DNA of 64,000 nt from Silene conica (taxonomy: Eukaryota > Streptophyta > Magnoliopsida > Caryophyllales > Caryophyllaceae). Under the pieces are notes generated by a model. That model had not been told where the DNA came from and made no database searches. It saw only the letters and a program-made list of their open reading frames with translations. The position numbers were made by a program, and so were the translations under genes. Location of the stretch: NCBI GenBank assembly GCA_029255685.2, contig CM055312.2, forward strand, positions 18,872,649-18,936,648. Direction: 5' to 3'. Each line of letters starts with the position of its first letter. The stretch's first letter is position 1. Below, piece after piece: positions 1 through 10,058 of the stretch.

Positions 1-1220
1 ACCCTGGTCGATCGACTTGGTGTGTCGGTCGATCGACCAGATGCGCTGTTATCAGAGTTCTTCTGTTTTGCAAAAACTAATCTCTCGCCAGGTACCTCGG
101 TCGATCGACCTGATGTAGTGTTCAGTCGACCTCCCGACCTGTGTACGGGATCAGTTTCTTCGTCCCGAACTTCAGCAGAATCACCCTTGGAAGTTGGTCC
201 GTCATAAGCACGACCACTTCTGAGATTTATAGCATTTAATGTCTCTATGGAACTCTCACAACTGCCCGGAGAGTTAGCAATCTGGTTAGCAGCTAAGATT
301 GCTAATTGGTCCTCAAAAGTCTTCAAAGAAGCCACTTGAGCCTTTTACATTTCCATCATTTGTTTCATTAGAGCATGAACAAGCTCTCTCAACTCCGCTG
401 TCTCACCCGTGTTGTCAACCGTAGTAACTAGCTTCGCACTTTCTTGCTTCAGCTGGGCTGCCTCAAGCTTTTCAAAACGGGCTTCAACGGTTGTCTCAAG
501 AGCTAATACTCTATCCATTTCTACATTCAACCTTCGCGAATTCCCACGTGAACTCCCGAATTTGGCCCTATGCACCGCCATGTCTTCAATAGTGTTCCAA
601 CCCTTCATGTGGTTTGTATTATTTTGGAATCTACCATTGGCGGCTGCATCAAGAATTACCTTATAGTCATCATAAAGAGCATTGTAAAATTGGTTGCACA
701 AGTACCATTGAGGAAAGCCATGATGAGGAATAGACCGGACTAATTTCTTGAACCGACCCCATGCCTCACAAAATTCTTCATCCGGACCTTGTTGAAAGTT
801 AGTGATTTGACTTCTCAAGTCATTGGCCTTCGCAAGTGGGAAGTACTTTTTATAGAAAGCCAATGCCAAGGAAGTCCAATCTGTAACCTTCTCAACTACC
901 CTATCAAGGTAGCGGTACCAATCTCTCGCAGAATCCTTCAATGAATAAAGGAACATCATTGCCTTCACCTCATCTTGAGTCACCCCGGCTGGTATATGAA
1001 TGGAACATCAATAATCCTTGAATGTCTCAACGTGCCTCAACGGATCCTCATCGGGTAGACCAGAAAATTGGTTCCGCTCCACCAGAATGATGTAGTTCGG
1101 GTGGAGCTCAAAAGAACCAGTAGTAGGTGTAGGCAAAGTAAACCCCTTCGTTAGATCTTGTACCTTTGGTTGTATGTGATCATAGAAAGTACCCATGTCT
1201 CTAAGAATGAGAGTACTCAA
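1..1220 (-). pseudogene. gag: Athila-type gag, broken
   Basis: Capsid gene of the retrotransposon, read leftward. An N-terminal piece lies at 1220-1008. The Retrotrans_gag core is at 983-345, with the conserved W-Y near SARDWYRYL and the segment around DEEFCEAWGRFKKLV. The frame changes between the two pieces near 1000. A TAA at about 346 interrupts the core frame, but the same frame continues past it to the window edge and includes the Athila signature NLRSGRAYDGP. Its distal part repeats GRST(D/E) peptides because the DNA carries GGTCGATCGACC sites at 6, 27 and 99. The gene is not translatable as it stands. Confidence 0.8.
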
Positions 1221-1355
1221 GCCTTCCTCTCAAAAACATGTCTTCTAATATGCAAAAACAACACTAGAAGAAAAGGTAAGTAACGATCTTAAGGAACCGG
1301 AGTTCCTTAAGACAAGGAAAATAAACTAAAAATTTACAAACAAAATTATACCGTC

Positions 1356-1373
1356 TCCCCGGCAACGGCGCCA
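1356..1373 (-). other. Primer-binding site (tRNA-Asp type)
   Basis: The minus strand reads TGGCGCCGTTGCCGGGGA, complementary to the 3' end of plant tRNA-Asp, five bases downstream of the LTR end. This is the usual Athila primer site for minus-strand DNA synthesis and fixes both the element's orientation and the LTR boundary. Confidence 0.9.
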
Positions 1374-1972
1374 AAATTTGACACCCGTCGTTGAGGGGTG
1401 CCAAAGATAAGATTTATAAAACCTCGGCTTAAGACTAGATAGCGTAAGTCAAGGGTCAAACCACAGAGAGGTGGGGAGTGTTTATTGTTTAAGGTCAATG
1501 TTTTTAGGGTAAAAATTTTGGGGGTTTGATTTGGTTAACACTAAATCTATAAATAAAGATGAAAACAAAGCAAGAAAATAAGAATGATATAAACTTATAA
1601 TAAAAAGGATGCTAGGATGTTCTGGTAGTAAATAGCTACGATGGTGTAAATCCTAAGTCAACATGTATTGCAGTCGCGTAAGGGGTGTAACATATCCTTT
1701 CGGTCTATGGTACCTAATAGCTCCTTTCGGCCTATGCTATTAGTTCCTAGGTCTCACGGTTATTGGGTGTCAACAATAAGGGTGATTCCTAAATTCTAGG
1801 TCACATACCTTTCAGTCTTTAAGTAACCTAACCGTCTTAAAACGATAACCAATGCCCTTCCCGTATCTTTCAATCTTGGGTAAGTCATTACTAACATCCT
1901 ACAAGTCTCCTTTCAGTCTCATTGTAGGTTATTATGGTCGACGGGATAAAACAGACTGAAAACATACGCGCG

Positions 1973-2048
1973 TCGGTCGACCGACCAGCTAGTCCAGTCG
2001 GCCGACCAACACTTCAGTCGACCGACCGGTTAAGCCGGTCGACCGACC
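1973..2048. repeat. Four-copy TCGACCGACC array in the Athila LTR
   Basis: Four copies of a (TCGG)TCGACCGACC-like motif end at 1986, 2007, 2027 and 2048, a spacing of 20-21 bp. Sequence between the copies is not conserved. The same motif recurs elsewhere in this LTR and in gag. Confidence 0.9.
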
Positions 2049-2587
2049 TGGTGTCTGCTACAGTCGGTCTCGGGTTTCGCACCATCTATGCATATTACTC
2101 CCTACATCCTAACATATGTAATTAGCTACTCATGGAAACTGAAATAACAACAATAACATTAATGAAAACAGGATTCATGGTGAACATTAATCTAAGCATG
2201 CAATAATAATAAAGGCTTTGGGATTCTAACTTAAATCGGATGCTAATAATCTATGAAACGGTATAGCATAAACTGAAAATAAGAGGATTACCGTAATATG
2301 GATTAGGGCAGAAAAGAACAACCTTTATTGAATTCGTGCGGAAAGATTAATTGAACAATGAATAAAACTAAAGAACAAGTATTGCGAGGATAATTGAAAG
2401 ATTAAAACTAAAAACTAGATGATACTGAATAATAGATGTGTTTCTAGATTAAGAACTGAATAATAGATAGTAGATCGTTGCTCTTAACCCTAATCACGAG
2501 ATTAGCTTAAGTAGGCGGAAAACATAAGTTTCCTAATGACCTAATCACGCGAATGGGCTTTGCGGATTTATTCTGAAACTGTGCGTT

Positions 2588-2700
2588 GGTCGACCGACCA
2601 TGGTAGGGGGTCGGTCGACCTCTTGTTGGGCTTTGGTGGAATTCTGATCTGTAAGTAACGGGTCTTCTGGTCGACCGACCAGGTTATGAGGTCGGTCGAC
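2588..2700. repeat. Two paired palindromic sites in the Athila LTR
   Basis: GGTCGACCGACC at 2588 and its inverted form GGTCGGTCGACC at 2609 form one pair. GGTCGACCGACC at 2669 and GGTCGGTCGAC at 2690 form a second. Start-to-start distance is 21 bp in both. They lie about 275-390 bp inside the LTR start, in the presumed U3 region. Confidence 0.9.
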
Positions 2701-2974
2701 TGATTCTCCTGTGTATCAGCCTTGATTTCGCCTTGGTTTGACTTTGTGGTACTTGGTTCACGCTTTGAGTTGACTTTTCCTTGCTCCTTGGTTATGCAAA
2801 ATCCCAAGGGCATAAATTTGGTACAAAATCGTCCCTTTTCCGCATGATTCTGCATAAGAGCATAAAAAATACGAAAGTAGACAATTGTTGGAAAATAAAG
2901 GCTAAAACATAGTAAATGAGCGACAAAATGCGTGTAAAAATAGATGTAAAACATCATAAAATAGACACGCATCA

Positions 2975-3450
2975 ACCGGTATACTCTCAGCAGACACCTC
3001 CTTAACTAGGGTATCCCTTACACGACACAGAATCAAAGAACAACCATTCCTCAGATAAGACTTCAAAGTCAAGAGTGATATGATCTTGACCTTGGGTCTA
3101 ACAACAAAGTCCTCGCATGATACTATGACTCCCTTAGATCCCCTTAATATCACCTTCTTTTGGTGACAATCAATGGTAGCCTTGTATCTACCCAGCCAAT
3201 CCATCCCAACTATAACCTCAAAGCCATCTATTGGAAACTCAAACAAATCGACGGGAAAGTCAACCCGGCCAATCACAAAAGACACACCTCTATACACCCT
3301 TCGACACACCACTGACTCCCTAAAAGGTATAAATACCTCATCAGTAGCTATCTCAAACGACTCCAACCCTAAACTCCTAGCATGGCTTACAGATACAAAC
3401 GAATGAGTTGCCCCAGATTCAAATAACACAAAGCTAGGACAACCATGAAT
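2975..3450 (-). pseudogene. Ty3/gypsy protease fragment
   Basis: Aspartic protease domain (RVP_2-like) of the chromovirus Gag-Pol, which normally matures the capsid polyprotein. The active-site region reads FESGATHSFVS where the family normally has DSGATHSF, so the catalytic aspartate is replaced by glutamate. The downstream hydrophobic segment VIVGMDWLGRYKATIDC is well conserved. The domain joins gag upstream without a clear gap and is truncated at 2975 by the Athila-type element, so reverse transcriptase and integrase are missing. Confidence 0.8.
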
Positions 3451-3479
3451 AAGAAAATACCGGTCACCACATGAGCATC

Positions 3480-4650
3480 CTCAGCTGCAACATGTTTCCC
3501 CATGGCAAATAACTTGGCACTACTCTTTTGGCCCTCTCCCTGAACCGTCTTCGCAGACGAGGTAATTTTATTCGCTGATGCCTGGCTACCTTCCTCGCTA
3601 GGCCTATGATATCCTACCTGATGGTTATAATAACCGTAGCTTGAGTTCCCCTGGTTGCCCCACGTACTCGCGGGACGGCTGCTCCCGTAGCTCTGAGAAC
3701 TCTAAGAAGGTCCATGATAGCTGCCTCCCCCAAACTTCCTGCAATCTAACCTCTTGTGCCCCACAACACCACAGTTATAGCACCTCGCAACAGGGGCGTC
3801 ACTAAGACTACGACCCCCTTTTCCCCCCAATACCAACTCCAACAGAATACGAATGGCCCTGACTGAAATTATCTTTCTTGTTGCCGCTCCCAGCGTTCTC
3901 GCTCTCAGACTTCCTCTCTTCTCCACTCTTCTCTCGGGTGTCTCTGGTCAGATTGGCCAACCTCTCAGCATGCCCGACCCTCTCTTAGACCTCCTTGAGG
4001 TCAGATACTGTACCAGCAGGTAATCTCTCCATGATGCGGAGAGTCAACCCCTTTTCGAACCGAACGGCCAGCGCGTTAGGGGTTAGGCCCATCTCCTCTA
4101 CCTCTCGAGCCAAGTCCTTAAACTTGATATAATACTTAGAAAATGTCATCCCATCTGGCATCCGGAAGCTGTCAAAGTCAACCCTCAACTGACTACGGAC
4201 GTGCTCAGGGACAAATTCATCTCTCATAGAAGCCTGGAAGGCCTCTCAAGGTACATATCCCTGCCCCATCGCCGCAAAGTAGTTTCGGGCCGTCTCTTTC
4301 TCTCGCCCCCACCATCCCCCTGCTAAATTGTGCAAATAAAATGCAGACTGGTACACTTTGAGGTCATCGGGGCAATCGACCACCTTAAACACACTCTTCA
4401 TCTCTCTCAACTAGTCCTTAAAAAGTCTCGGCGTTCCCGCACCGTCGAACGTAGTGGGGCGATGACGCGCCATAGAATTACTGATATCATGAGGACTCGC
4501 AGGTGGTACTCGCGCTCTCTCTGAATTCCTGATCGCGTTATTCAGAGTTTCGTTGGTTTCGATCAATCGAGCAATCTCCTTGATTGACATAGATGCGGCC
4601 TGAATCATGGCCGGGGTCGGGTTTGGAGGGTTTGTTTTATTCGGGGCCAT
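3480..4650 (-). pseudogene. gag: Chromovirus gag, broken
   Basis: Capsid-nucleocapsid gene. The likely start is MAPNKTN near 4650. A Retrotrans_gag region follows (around YFAAMGQGY and RMPDGMTFSKYYIKFKDLAREVE). The zinc knuckle CYNCGVVGHKRLDC lies near 3745-3785, and a Gly/Ser/Tyr-rich tail runs on toward the protease. The frame is split by stops and frameshifts near 4410, 4240, 3985, 3930 and 3700, so no full protein can be made. Orientation and order agree with the PBS and LTR to the right. Confidence 0.8.
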
Positions 4651-4753
4651 AGAACTATAAAAAGGAAAGGGTAAACCTAAGCACATAGCCTACGGCTCAA
4701 ATGAACGAAAGGAAAACAGTAACTGGTATAACCAACTCCGTCGAGTAACCCTT

Positions 4754-4920
4754 ACTCGGCCGAGTCACAACTACTCGGTCGAGTAGACTCCATTCGGCCG
4801 AGTGACTACTACTCGATCGAATAACACTTACTCGGCCGAATCACACTAGCTCGGTCGAATTCTACATACTGGGTTGAGTCACACCCACTCGATCGAGTCC
4901 ACTACTTTACTCGGCCGGGT
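4754..4920. repeat. 19-bp-period ACTCGGCCGAGT array, copy 1
   Basis: Nine variants of the 12-bp palindrome ACTCGGCCGAGT start at 4754, 4773, 4792, 4811, 4830, 4849, 4868, 4887 and 4909. The first eight are exactly 19 bp apart. The best copies extend to TTACTCGGCCGAGTAA. Individual copies vary mainly at the central bases (GGCC, GGTC, GATC). The array sits in the untranslated leader between PBS and gag. Confidence 0.95.
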
Positions 4921-5270
4921 CATGCACAACAGTCAGGCTTCGTGAAGGGGAAATCGCTTTTCACCTATCCTACGCAACAAACAACTCTATATGCATACTA
5001 CCACACTTATCCAGGAGTATCACAAACAATTATTACACATCCGTCACATGCTCATCAACACATATTGCCTTCGACATTACCACACACAATTCCACACACG
5101 TACATCTTAATCTACCCTTAGTGACTAAGTGTAAGGTTGTAAGCAATTTCGCGGTTCCGGGACGTATCCCAAACTTTTGAAGTAGCCTTACAATCTTACA
5201 CTTGGGGTTCCTTTTATTTAAGACACATCCTACGTTTATTGGATTAATTGGTTTTAGGTGTCAAAATCGT

Positions 5271-5283
5271 CGCTCTGTTACCA
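5271..5283 (-). other. Primer-binding site (tRNA-iMet-like)
   Basis: The minus strand reads TGGTAACAGAGCG. This differs by one base from the TGGTATCAGAGC site complementary to initiator tRNA-Met, which is seen intact in the related element at 33788. It lies just inside the LTR end (GAGGTGTTATA). Confidence 0.75.
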
Positions 5284-6259
5284 TTTATAACACCTCATAA
5301 TCTAAGGCCTTTAGGTAGGACTATCAGACTACGAAAGCATTACCGTCTCAATTTCTCGAGGCACTATATCAAGATAAACAATAAAAGCCACTTTATTATA
5401 AGTAAGAATAATTTAAAAGTTACAACCGTCTGATAAAACAAACTTGATATAAAACTGTCTGCGAAAGCCAAAACTGTAATAGACACTAGAAAAGTGTGGA
5501 GTCTCGTCCTCCCCAAGCTATCAACCATCAACACCGTCTTACCTGAGACTCTGCTCACCACAACATGGATCATCACAGTAAAACAACCACAAGCGTCAGA
5601 AACTTCTGCAATAAGACGGTCACAATACAATAACACAAACCACAATCTGATAATCACAAACAATAGATATCGCTGTCACACAAACCAGGTGGCGGCCTCA
5701 AGCCCCACATCAATCCCTCACTTGCTCGCGGCAAGGGGTACCTAGGTCCTTAATGTGCATATCCTCTCCGTGGCGGGTCCCACGAAGAGCGACCGTAGGA
5801 GTGAGAGCCATTTCCCGCAACGGTCCAACGCATTAGTTCTCTAACTGATCTGAATAACAATACAGTGATATCAGAATATAGCCGTCACAATACTGTTACT
5901 ATCAAATCACACAGAAACTAAGTAGGGAAACCCTACCTCAATAGCAATACAACAAGAAGAATTCCACAATCGATCTACCAATGCTCTTCTACGCATCCTC
6001 CTAATGATTATATACATACCGATTATACGCTAAACAACCATAATCTATGATAAGAATACGATAGGGTAACACTTACTTGATAGAATACGACTAGGCTAGA
6101 TGATCAACGCTTCTAGACTCTTGCTAAAACCTTAGAAATGATTTGAGAGGAAGGAAATGGTGAAATGGGGACTGTCTACTATTTTGATTAACTTAAAAGT
6201 GATTTAGGTTTTCGGATTAATTTAAATAATTAACCGCGGTCTGACTCCTGGAAAGGCGC

Positions 6260-6366
6260 ACTCAGCCGAGTAAGACCCACTTGGCCGAGTAACACCTACT
6301 CGGCCGAGTTGCACTTACTCGACCGAGTAACACTTACTCGGCCGAGTTTGGCCTGCTCGGCCGAGT
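6260..6366. repeat. 19-bp-period ACTCGGCCGAGT array, copy 2
   Basis: Six variants of ACTCGGCCGAGT start at 6260, 6279, 6298, 6317, 6336 and 6355, all exactly 19 bp apart. Motif and period match the array at 4754-4920 on the other side of the PBS, showing that the element carries this array twice, in LTR and leader. Confidence 0.95.
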
Positions 6367-6371
6367 TCGAC

Positions 6372-6568
6372 CTATGACCTCATTTATCTTTGATTGAACT
6401 TTGATTATTTTTAAACTCTTATTACCGGTAGACTAGCACGTCACCTTCACTTACTTTTTGTCCAGGAAGAAGGAAAAACAAAAATTAAGTCAAGGTAACG
6501 TGCTTACTTACCGAAAATAAGAGTTCAAAAATAGACAAAGTTCAATTGAAGATAATTGAGGTTATAGG
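6372..6568. repeat. Long imperfect inverted repeat (hairpin)
   Basis: Two arms of about 90 bp (6372-6461 and 6478-6568) are near-perfect reverse complements around a 15-bp centre. Matching blocks include CCTATGACCTCATT against AATTGAGGTTATAGG, and CACGTCACCTTCACTTA against its complement in the right arm. It follows directly on the second palindrome array. It may be a fold-back MITE or an LTR-derived inversion. Confidence 0.85.
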
Positions 6569-6569
6569 T

Positions 6570-7610
6570 TGGATTTTTCTCAGTCAATCGTTAGTAGGGA
6601 TTAATATGAGAAGATGGGGTATAGGTTGGATTATTCTTATGAAATAACCATATTAAAAAGGCTTTGGACATACTTTAATTGGTAGGGATATAGGCTACGT
6701 AAGTGTGGCCCTTCGATTAAAAGTTGGTGTTTTGAACCCTCGCAATGAGTTATGATAGCTCCATTAAGTGTAATTATTAATTTATTTTTGCGTAATTAAA
6801 ATTATTTTAGATGAATAATTTTCTAAATAGTATAAAATAAGTTTGGAAAGTACGCAGTGTACGCTTATTTAATTATTTAAGAAATTACGGTATAGTTATC
6901 GGACGAATAATTATGACGGGAATTAAATTCACGCAGTAATAATGATTTATTACGGAATATTCAAAGAATGCAATTAAACGGAAATTTAAGAGTTGCATTG
7001 TTTGACTAAATACATCCCCCTAATCTTACCCTGCATATATAAGTATGACTCAAAGTCTGCTGAATATTTTACAGAAAAAACTTTATCATCTTTAACATCT
7101 AAAAATCATTTAGATTCTTCACAAAAATGTTTCTGAATTACTTCTCTGTTTTTGTGCCAAATCCAGAGAGACACCGTCTATTTCAGTAAAAATTTCGGTT
7201 TAACCCAGACATTGATTAAGGGTCAAAATATTTTATTAGAAAAGCAAAGACGATTCAGTGTGATTTAACAGTTGTCAGTTTCTGTCCACAAATCAGTATC
7301 TAACAAGTTAAGACCAAGATAATTATCTAAGAGTATACACACTGAAATGAGGTTATCTTCCTCTTCTTTATTTTTTCTAATTTTTTCATGGGACATAATA
7401 TTTTCTCTTATTTTTTGTCACATATTTCAATTTCTCATCCTCATCCTCTTTTTTTCTCTACCTCAAAGACGATGTGTACTTCCTCTCCTTTCCGTCTTTT
7501 AAGTACGACCCCTCCACCATATTTCACTCTTGTATAATTATATATGGCACTAGGACATAGACTAGAATTTGTGCTCTTTTAAATAAGATGTTATCAATTA
7601 ATTAATTTAA
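6570..7610. other. AT-rich stretch without a recognisable gene
   Basis: I see no coding sequence. A plus-strand TATATAAG box at about 7036, followed by an AT-rich leader, resembles an LTR promoter, but I could not find matching LTR termini. 7330-7510 is pyrimidine-rich. The stretch is probably decayed repeat or intergenic DNA. Confidence 0.4.
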
Positions 7611-7841
7611 GGTAGCGTTTGGGAACGAAAATTTCATTTTGAAATCCCATTTTCAAATTAGAAAAGTGAAATTAGAGATTGTAAATCCAAATTCTTTGTT
7701 TGGGAAACAAAGGATTTGAAATTCTGGATTTTGAAATCCAAATTCGGTGTTTGGCAAGACATAAGATTTGGAAATCCAAATTTGTATTCAAAAGAATTTC
7801 TAAAGGCTTCAATACATATTTCAAGATTTAAACAAAAAGTT

Positions 7842-8087
7842 TCAACATAAAAATAAAATCCACACTTGAACTCGCACCATCACATGCCTCTTCTTCATCA
7901 TCATAGTAACACCTTCTTCATGATGCTCTCCTCCATCACCAACAACCTGATCCGGCCCAACCAACACACAAATGTCATCCCAATGATCGATAGACTTATT
8001 TGAATATGATGCTGCACTTGGTTGGCCTGCAATTTGTAACCCAAAATAAGGTGCAAAACTAGCAAAATAATAGAGAGAAGCATGCAC
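7842..8087 (-). pseudogene. Myb/SANT-like DNA-binding domain fragment
   Basis: A short minus-strand frame includes ASYSNKSIDHWDDICVLVG followed by a PDQVVGDG-like stretch. This resembles the end of the plant Myb_DNA-bind_3 domain (…NKPxxxxDxLCxLFGxDRATG). Such proteins accompany PIF/Harbinger transposases or are the ORF1 of those elements. The fragment has no complete domain. The downstream His/Glu-rich tail is low complexity. The assignment is from motif memory and is moderate. Confidence 0.45.
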
Positions 8088-8491
8088 TCTTGCTATGGAA
8101 TGAAGGCTCTGGAAAGCATTTGTTGGACTGCATTTGTTTAAATGCAGAAAAGATGGACTGCACTCTTGTTAACTAATTTCCACGTATTTCGATTCTGTAT
8201 TACTGTTTCTAATTTAAATGCTGAAAAGATGGACACGAAGAGTCTATCTATGATACTCAACACTCGTGGTTACTAGTCTAAACCTAAATAAGCTTTTAAA
8301 ACAAAAAAAAAACAATCTATGTCTGGTGGAGGAGTTGGTTTTCTTTTGATTATACGATAGTCTTGAATCACACATGACTCTTGACTTTCGCCATCTAACA
8401 ACGTACACATGATTCACTAACTCTGAGACGTAGCTTGACTATTTTTCGAGGGTGGGAAAAATTTACTCACCAGGTGGATGCGACATCATGC

Positions 8492-8700
8492 TTAATCGAT
8501 CTTCACGGACGAGTAGATGAGCCTTGTAAACCAGAAACAAGCGTAGAAGCCAATGGTACTCGTAAGACAAAGAATGCATACGAGGCAATCAACATGTATC
8601 CAAAGTAGAGCATTCCAGAAACTGGCTTGGTTATTTCAAGCTTGGTGTTAAACAAAAAGACCAATTCAATATAGGTCCATAGAAAAAATTTGAAGGTATC
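8492..8700 (-). pseudogene. TM9SF/EMP70 (nonaspanin) C-terminal fragment
   Basis: TM9SF proteins are nine-span membrane proteins of the Golgi and endosomes. The minus strand encodes TKLEITKPVSGMLYFGYMLI, the characteristic last membrane-span region, then shifts frame by one base near 8560. It finishes in the new frame with TIGFYACFWFTRLIYSSVKI, one last residue and a TAA at 8492-8494, which is the family's canonical C terminus. Upstream sequence looks intronic, and a possible first exon with an ATG lies near 9455. The single frameshift and the position inside a transposon mark it as a captured, dead gene piece. Confidence 0.75.
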
Positions 8701-9716
8701 TAAATGCATCAGTGAAAAATTTGAATCATTTTACACATCTTGAAGGTGTATACACATAAAAGAAAAGTACAGTACAGATCTTTACAAAGCCGAAATAGAA
8801 TCTCAGAACATTAACATTAAAAATACTGTTCAATGGACATAGAAGAGCAACAAAGCCAAGCTCTCTCTCAGTCTGAAAGTGTGGGCTAAGATGACAGATG
8901 CTAAGGGTGTTTTCACACAGGTTATTTCATCCTATTAAGCATCAAATGACAATCGGTTTAGCGCAATAGCAGTATATAGCAACTAGAAGATTTCCTACAA
9001 ATTTATCCATACAACCACTCACAAATATGCAATTAACGCGACAGAACGAAAATAAGAAGCATTTCTCAGTTAATTTATGCATACTGCATGCATATACTGT
9101 ATATGTTAACATATATGGAATATGTAGCGGCATTATTTACTGGTTTATCTTTTAAGCATACTGCATATACTCCAGAAATGAAAATATAGCTAGACTACTC
9201 TAGAAGAAGAATCAGCTTAAATTATCCCAACAATGGCTACAAACTAGACGCAACAACAAATTAATCAAATAAAACAAACATAATCAATCAAACTAGGATG
9301 CATATTCAAGGACAACAATAATTAATCGATCATACTATTGATTAAATAAACCCTGGAAATAAAATTGAAACAATTAATAGTTTAAAAGAAAATTCAACTT
9401 ACTAGAACACAGTTAAGATCAGAATCATTGATGAACTGTGCAAAAACCTATCAATGGAAGCTCGATTTGATTTCCATAGAGGCTTTGAGAACAAGTGAAG
9501 CGGAGTCGTCAGAGAGTCGATGGAGGATGAACTGTAAAGCAAATAATTTGTAAATGACACCTATTTTGTTGGTATTTGATTTATGGCCAATTGGATTCTA
9601 AACAAATTCTGAGGCATTTGGCCCAAATCAGAATTTTTCAAATTTTAGACACCCCAAACAAGATATTTGGGCCAAATCCATATTTAAGAATGAAATGTCC
9701 ATTTCCAAACAGGCCA

Positions 9717-10048
9717 TAGGTGAAATTCAAAACAACTACGGTGAAGTTAACAGAATTATGGTGGAGACCCTTAACTGGAAAGTATAAAAATTCAGGCCCT
9801 TATTCTGAAAAAATGGAAAGTTTAGACCCTTTTCTTAACTTTAACTCCCAAAAAGTTGGCTCGGTCAAAACTTTACTCGTGCTTGGTCAAGACAAGCTCG
9901 AGCTAAAACTGACATTACTTCGGGCATTTGCGATGCGTCACACTCACCATTTACAAATTTGCTACGTCTCTAAATCGATTGAAATAATATGAAGGGAAAA
10001 AAGTATTTGTAAAAAATTGCAACTATTTTTTCGTCATCACTAAGAATG
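9717..10048. other. No recognisable feature
   Basis: Non-coding sequence between the PIF-like element and the SINE. A 90-codon plus-strand frame at 9720 has no family features and is probably chance. Confidence 0.4.
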
Positions 10049-10058
10049 TTTCTTATTC

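Larger units (their letters stand above)
1..2974 (-). mobile_element. Athila-type Ty3/gypsy element, 5' part
   Basis: Minus-strand LTR retrotransposon reading from 2974 toward 1. In order it shows a 5' LTR (1379-2974), a primer-binding site and gag; pol and the 3' LTR lie left of the window. The gag family signature and the PBS complementary to the 3' end of plant tRNA-Asp point to the Athila lineage. It lies inside another Ty3/gypsy element: sequence from 2975 onward is the protease of a chromovirus on the same strand. The expected 5-bp target duplication is ACCGG (2975-2979), with its partner outside the window. Lineage assignment is from motifs, not from a search. Confidence 0.85.
1379..2974 (-). 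repeat. 5' LTR of the Athila-type element
   Basis: The LTR is 1596 bp. On the minus strand it begins TGATGCGTGTC at 2974 and ends TGTCA at 1379, directly followed by a 5-nt spacer and the PBS. The TGATGCGTGTC start is familiar from plant Athila-type LTRs. The LTR carries a four-copy array of a TCGACCGACC motif (1973-2048) and two pairs of GGTCGACCGACC/GGTCGGTCGACC (2588-2620 and 2669-2700). The 3' LTR is outside the window, so age cannot be estimated. Confidence 0.85.
2975..6570 (-). mobile_element. Tekay/Del-like chromovirus remnant
   Basis: Minus-strand Ty3/gypsy element. From right to left it has an LTR, a PBS resembling initiator-tRNA-Met sites, an untranslated leader with a palindrome array, gag with a CCHC knuckle, and protease. 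It is cut off at 2974 by the Athila-type insertion. The pattern LTR end GGTGTTA, then PBS, then gag-protease is typical of chromoviruses of the Tekay/Del type. The right boundary is uncertain: I place it near the end of the hairpin at 6568 because no clean TG terminus is visible. Confidence 0.7.
5286..6570 (-). repeat. Chromovirus LTR (right limit uncertain)
   Basis: Minus-strand LTR ending at about 5286 with GGTGTTATA, a decayed form of the GGTGTTACA end of the related elements at 13431 and 33784. It contains a second palindrome array (6260-6366) and, at its far end, a long imperfect hairpin (6372-6568). I could not find a canonical LTR start, so the right limit is approximate. Confidence 0.5.
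7611..9716. mobile_element. PIF/Harbinger-like element with captured gene pieces
   Basis: The left end GGTAGCGTTTGGGAACG and the inverted right end TGGCCTGTTTGGAAATG resemble PIF/Harbinger termini (GGCCTGTTTGG type). The similarity continues inward around ATTTCATT. Flanking triplets TAA and TAG fit a TWA-type target duplication with one change. No DDE transposase is visible. Inside, on the minus strand, are a TM9SF C-terminal fragment and a Myb/SANT-like fragment. The second is related to the accessory protein of PIF elements, which supports the class. Termini are imperfect, so the limits may be off by a few bases. Confidence 0.6.

Noticed and set aside
22-207. Plus-strand 61-codon frame with SVDRPD repeats
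   Set aside because: It is the reverse strand of the gag region; the repeats come from the GGTCGATCGACC motif, and the gag frame on the minus strand explains the sequence better.
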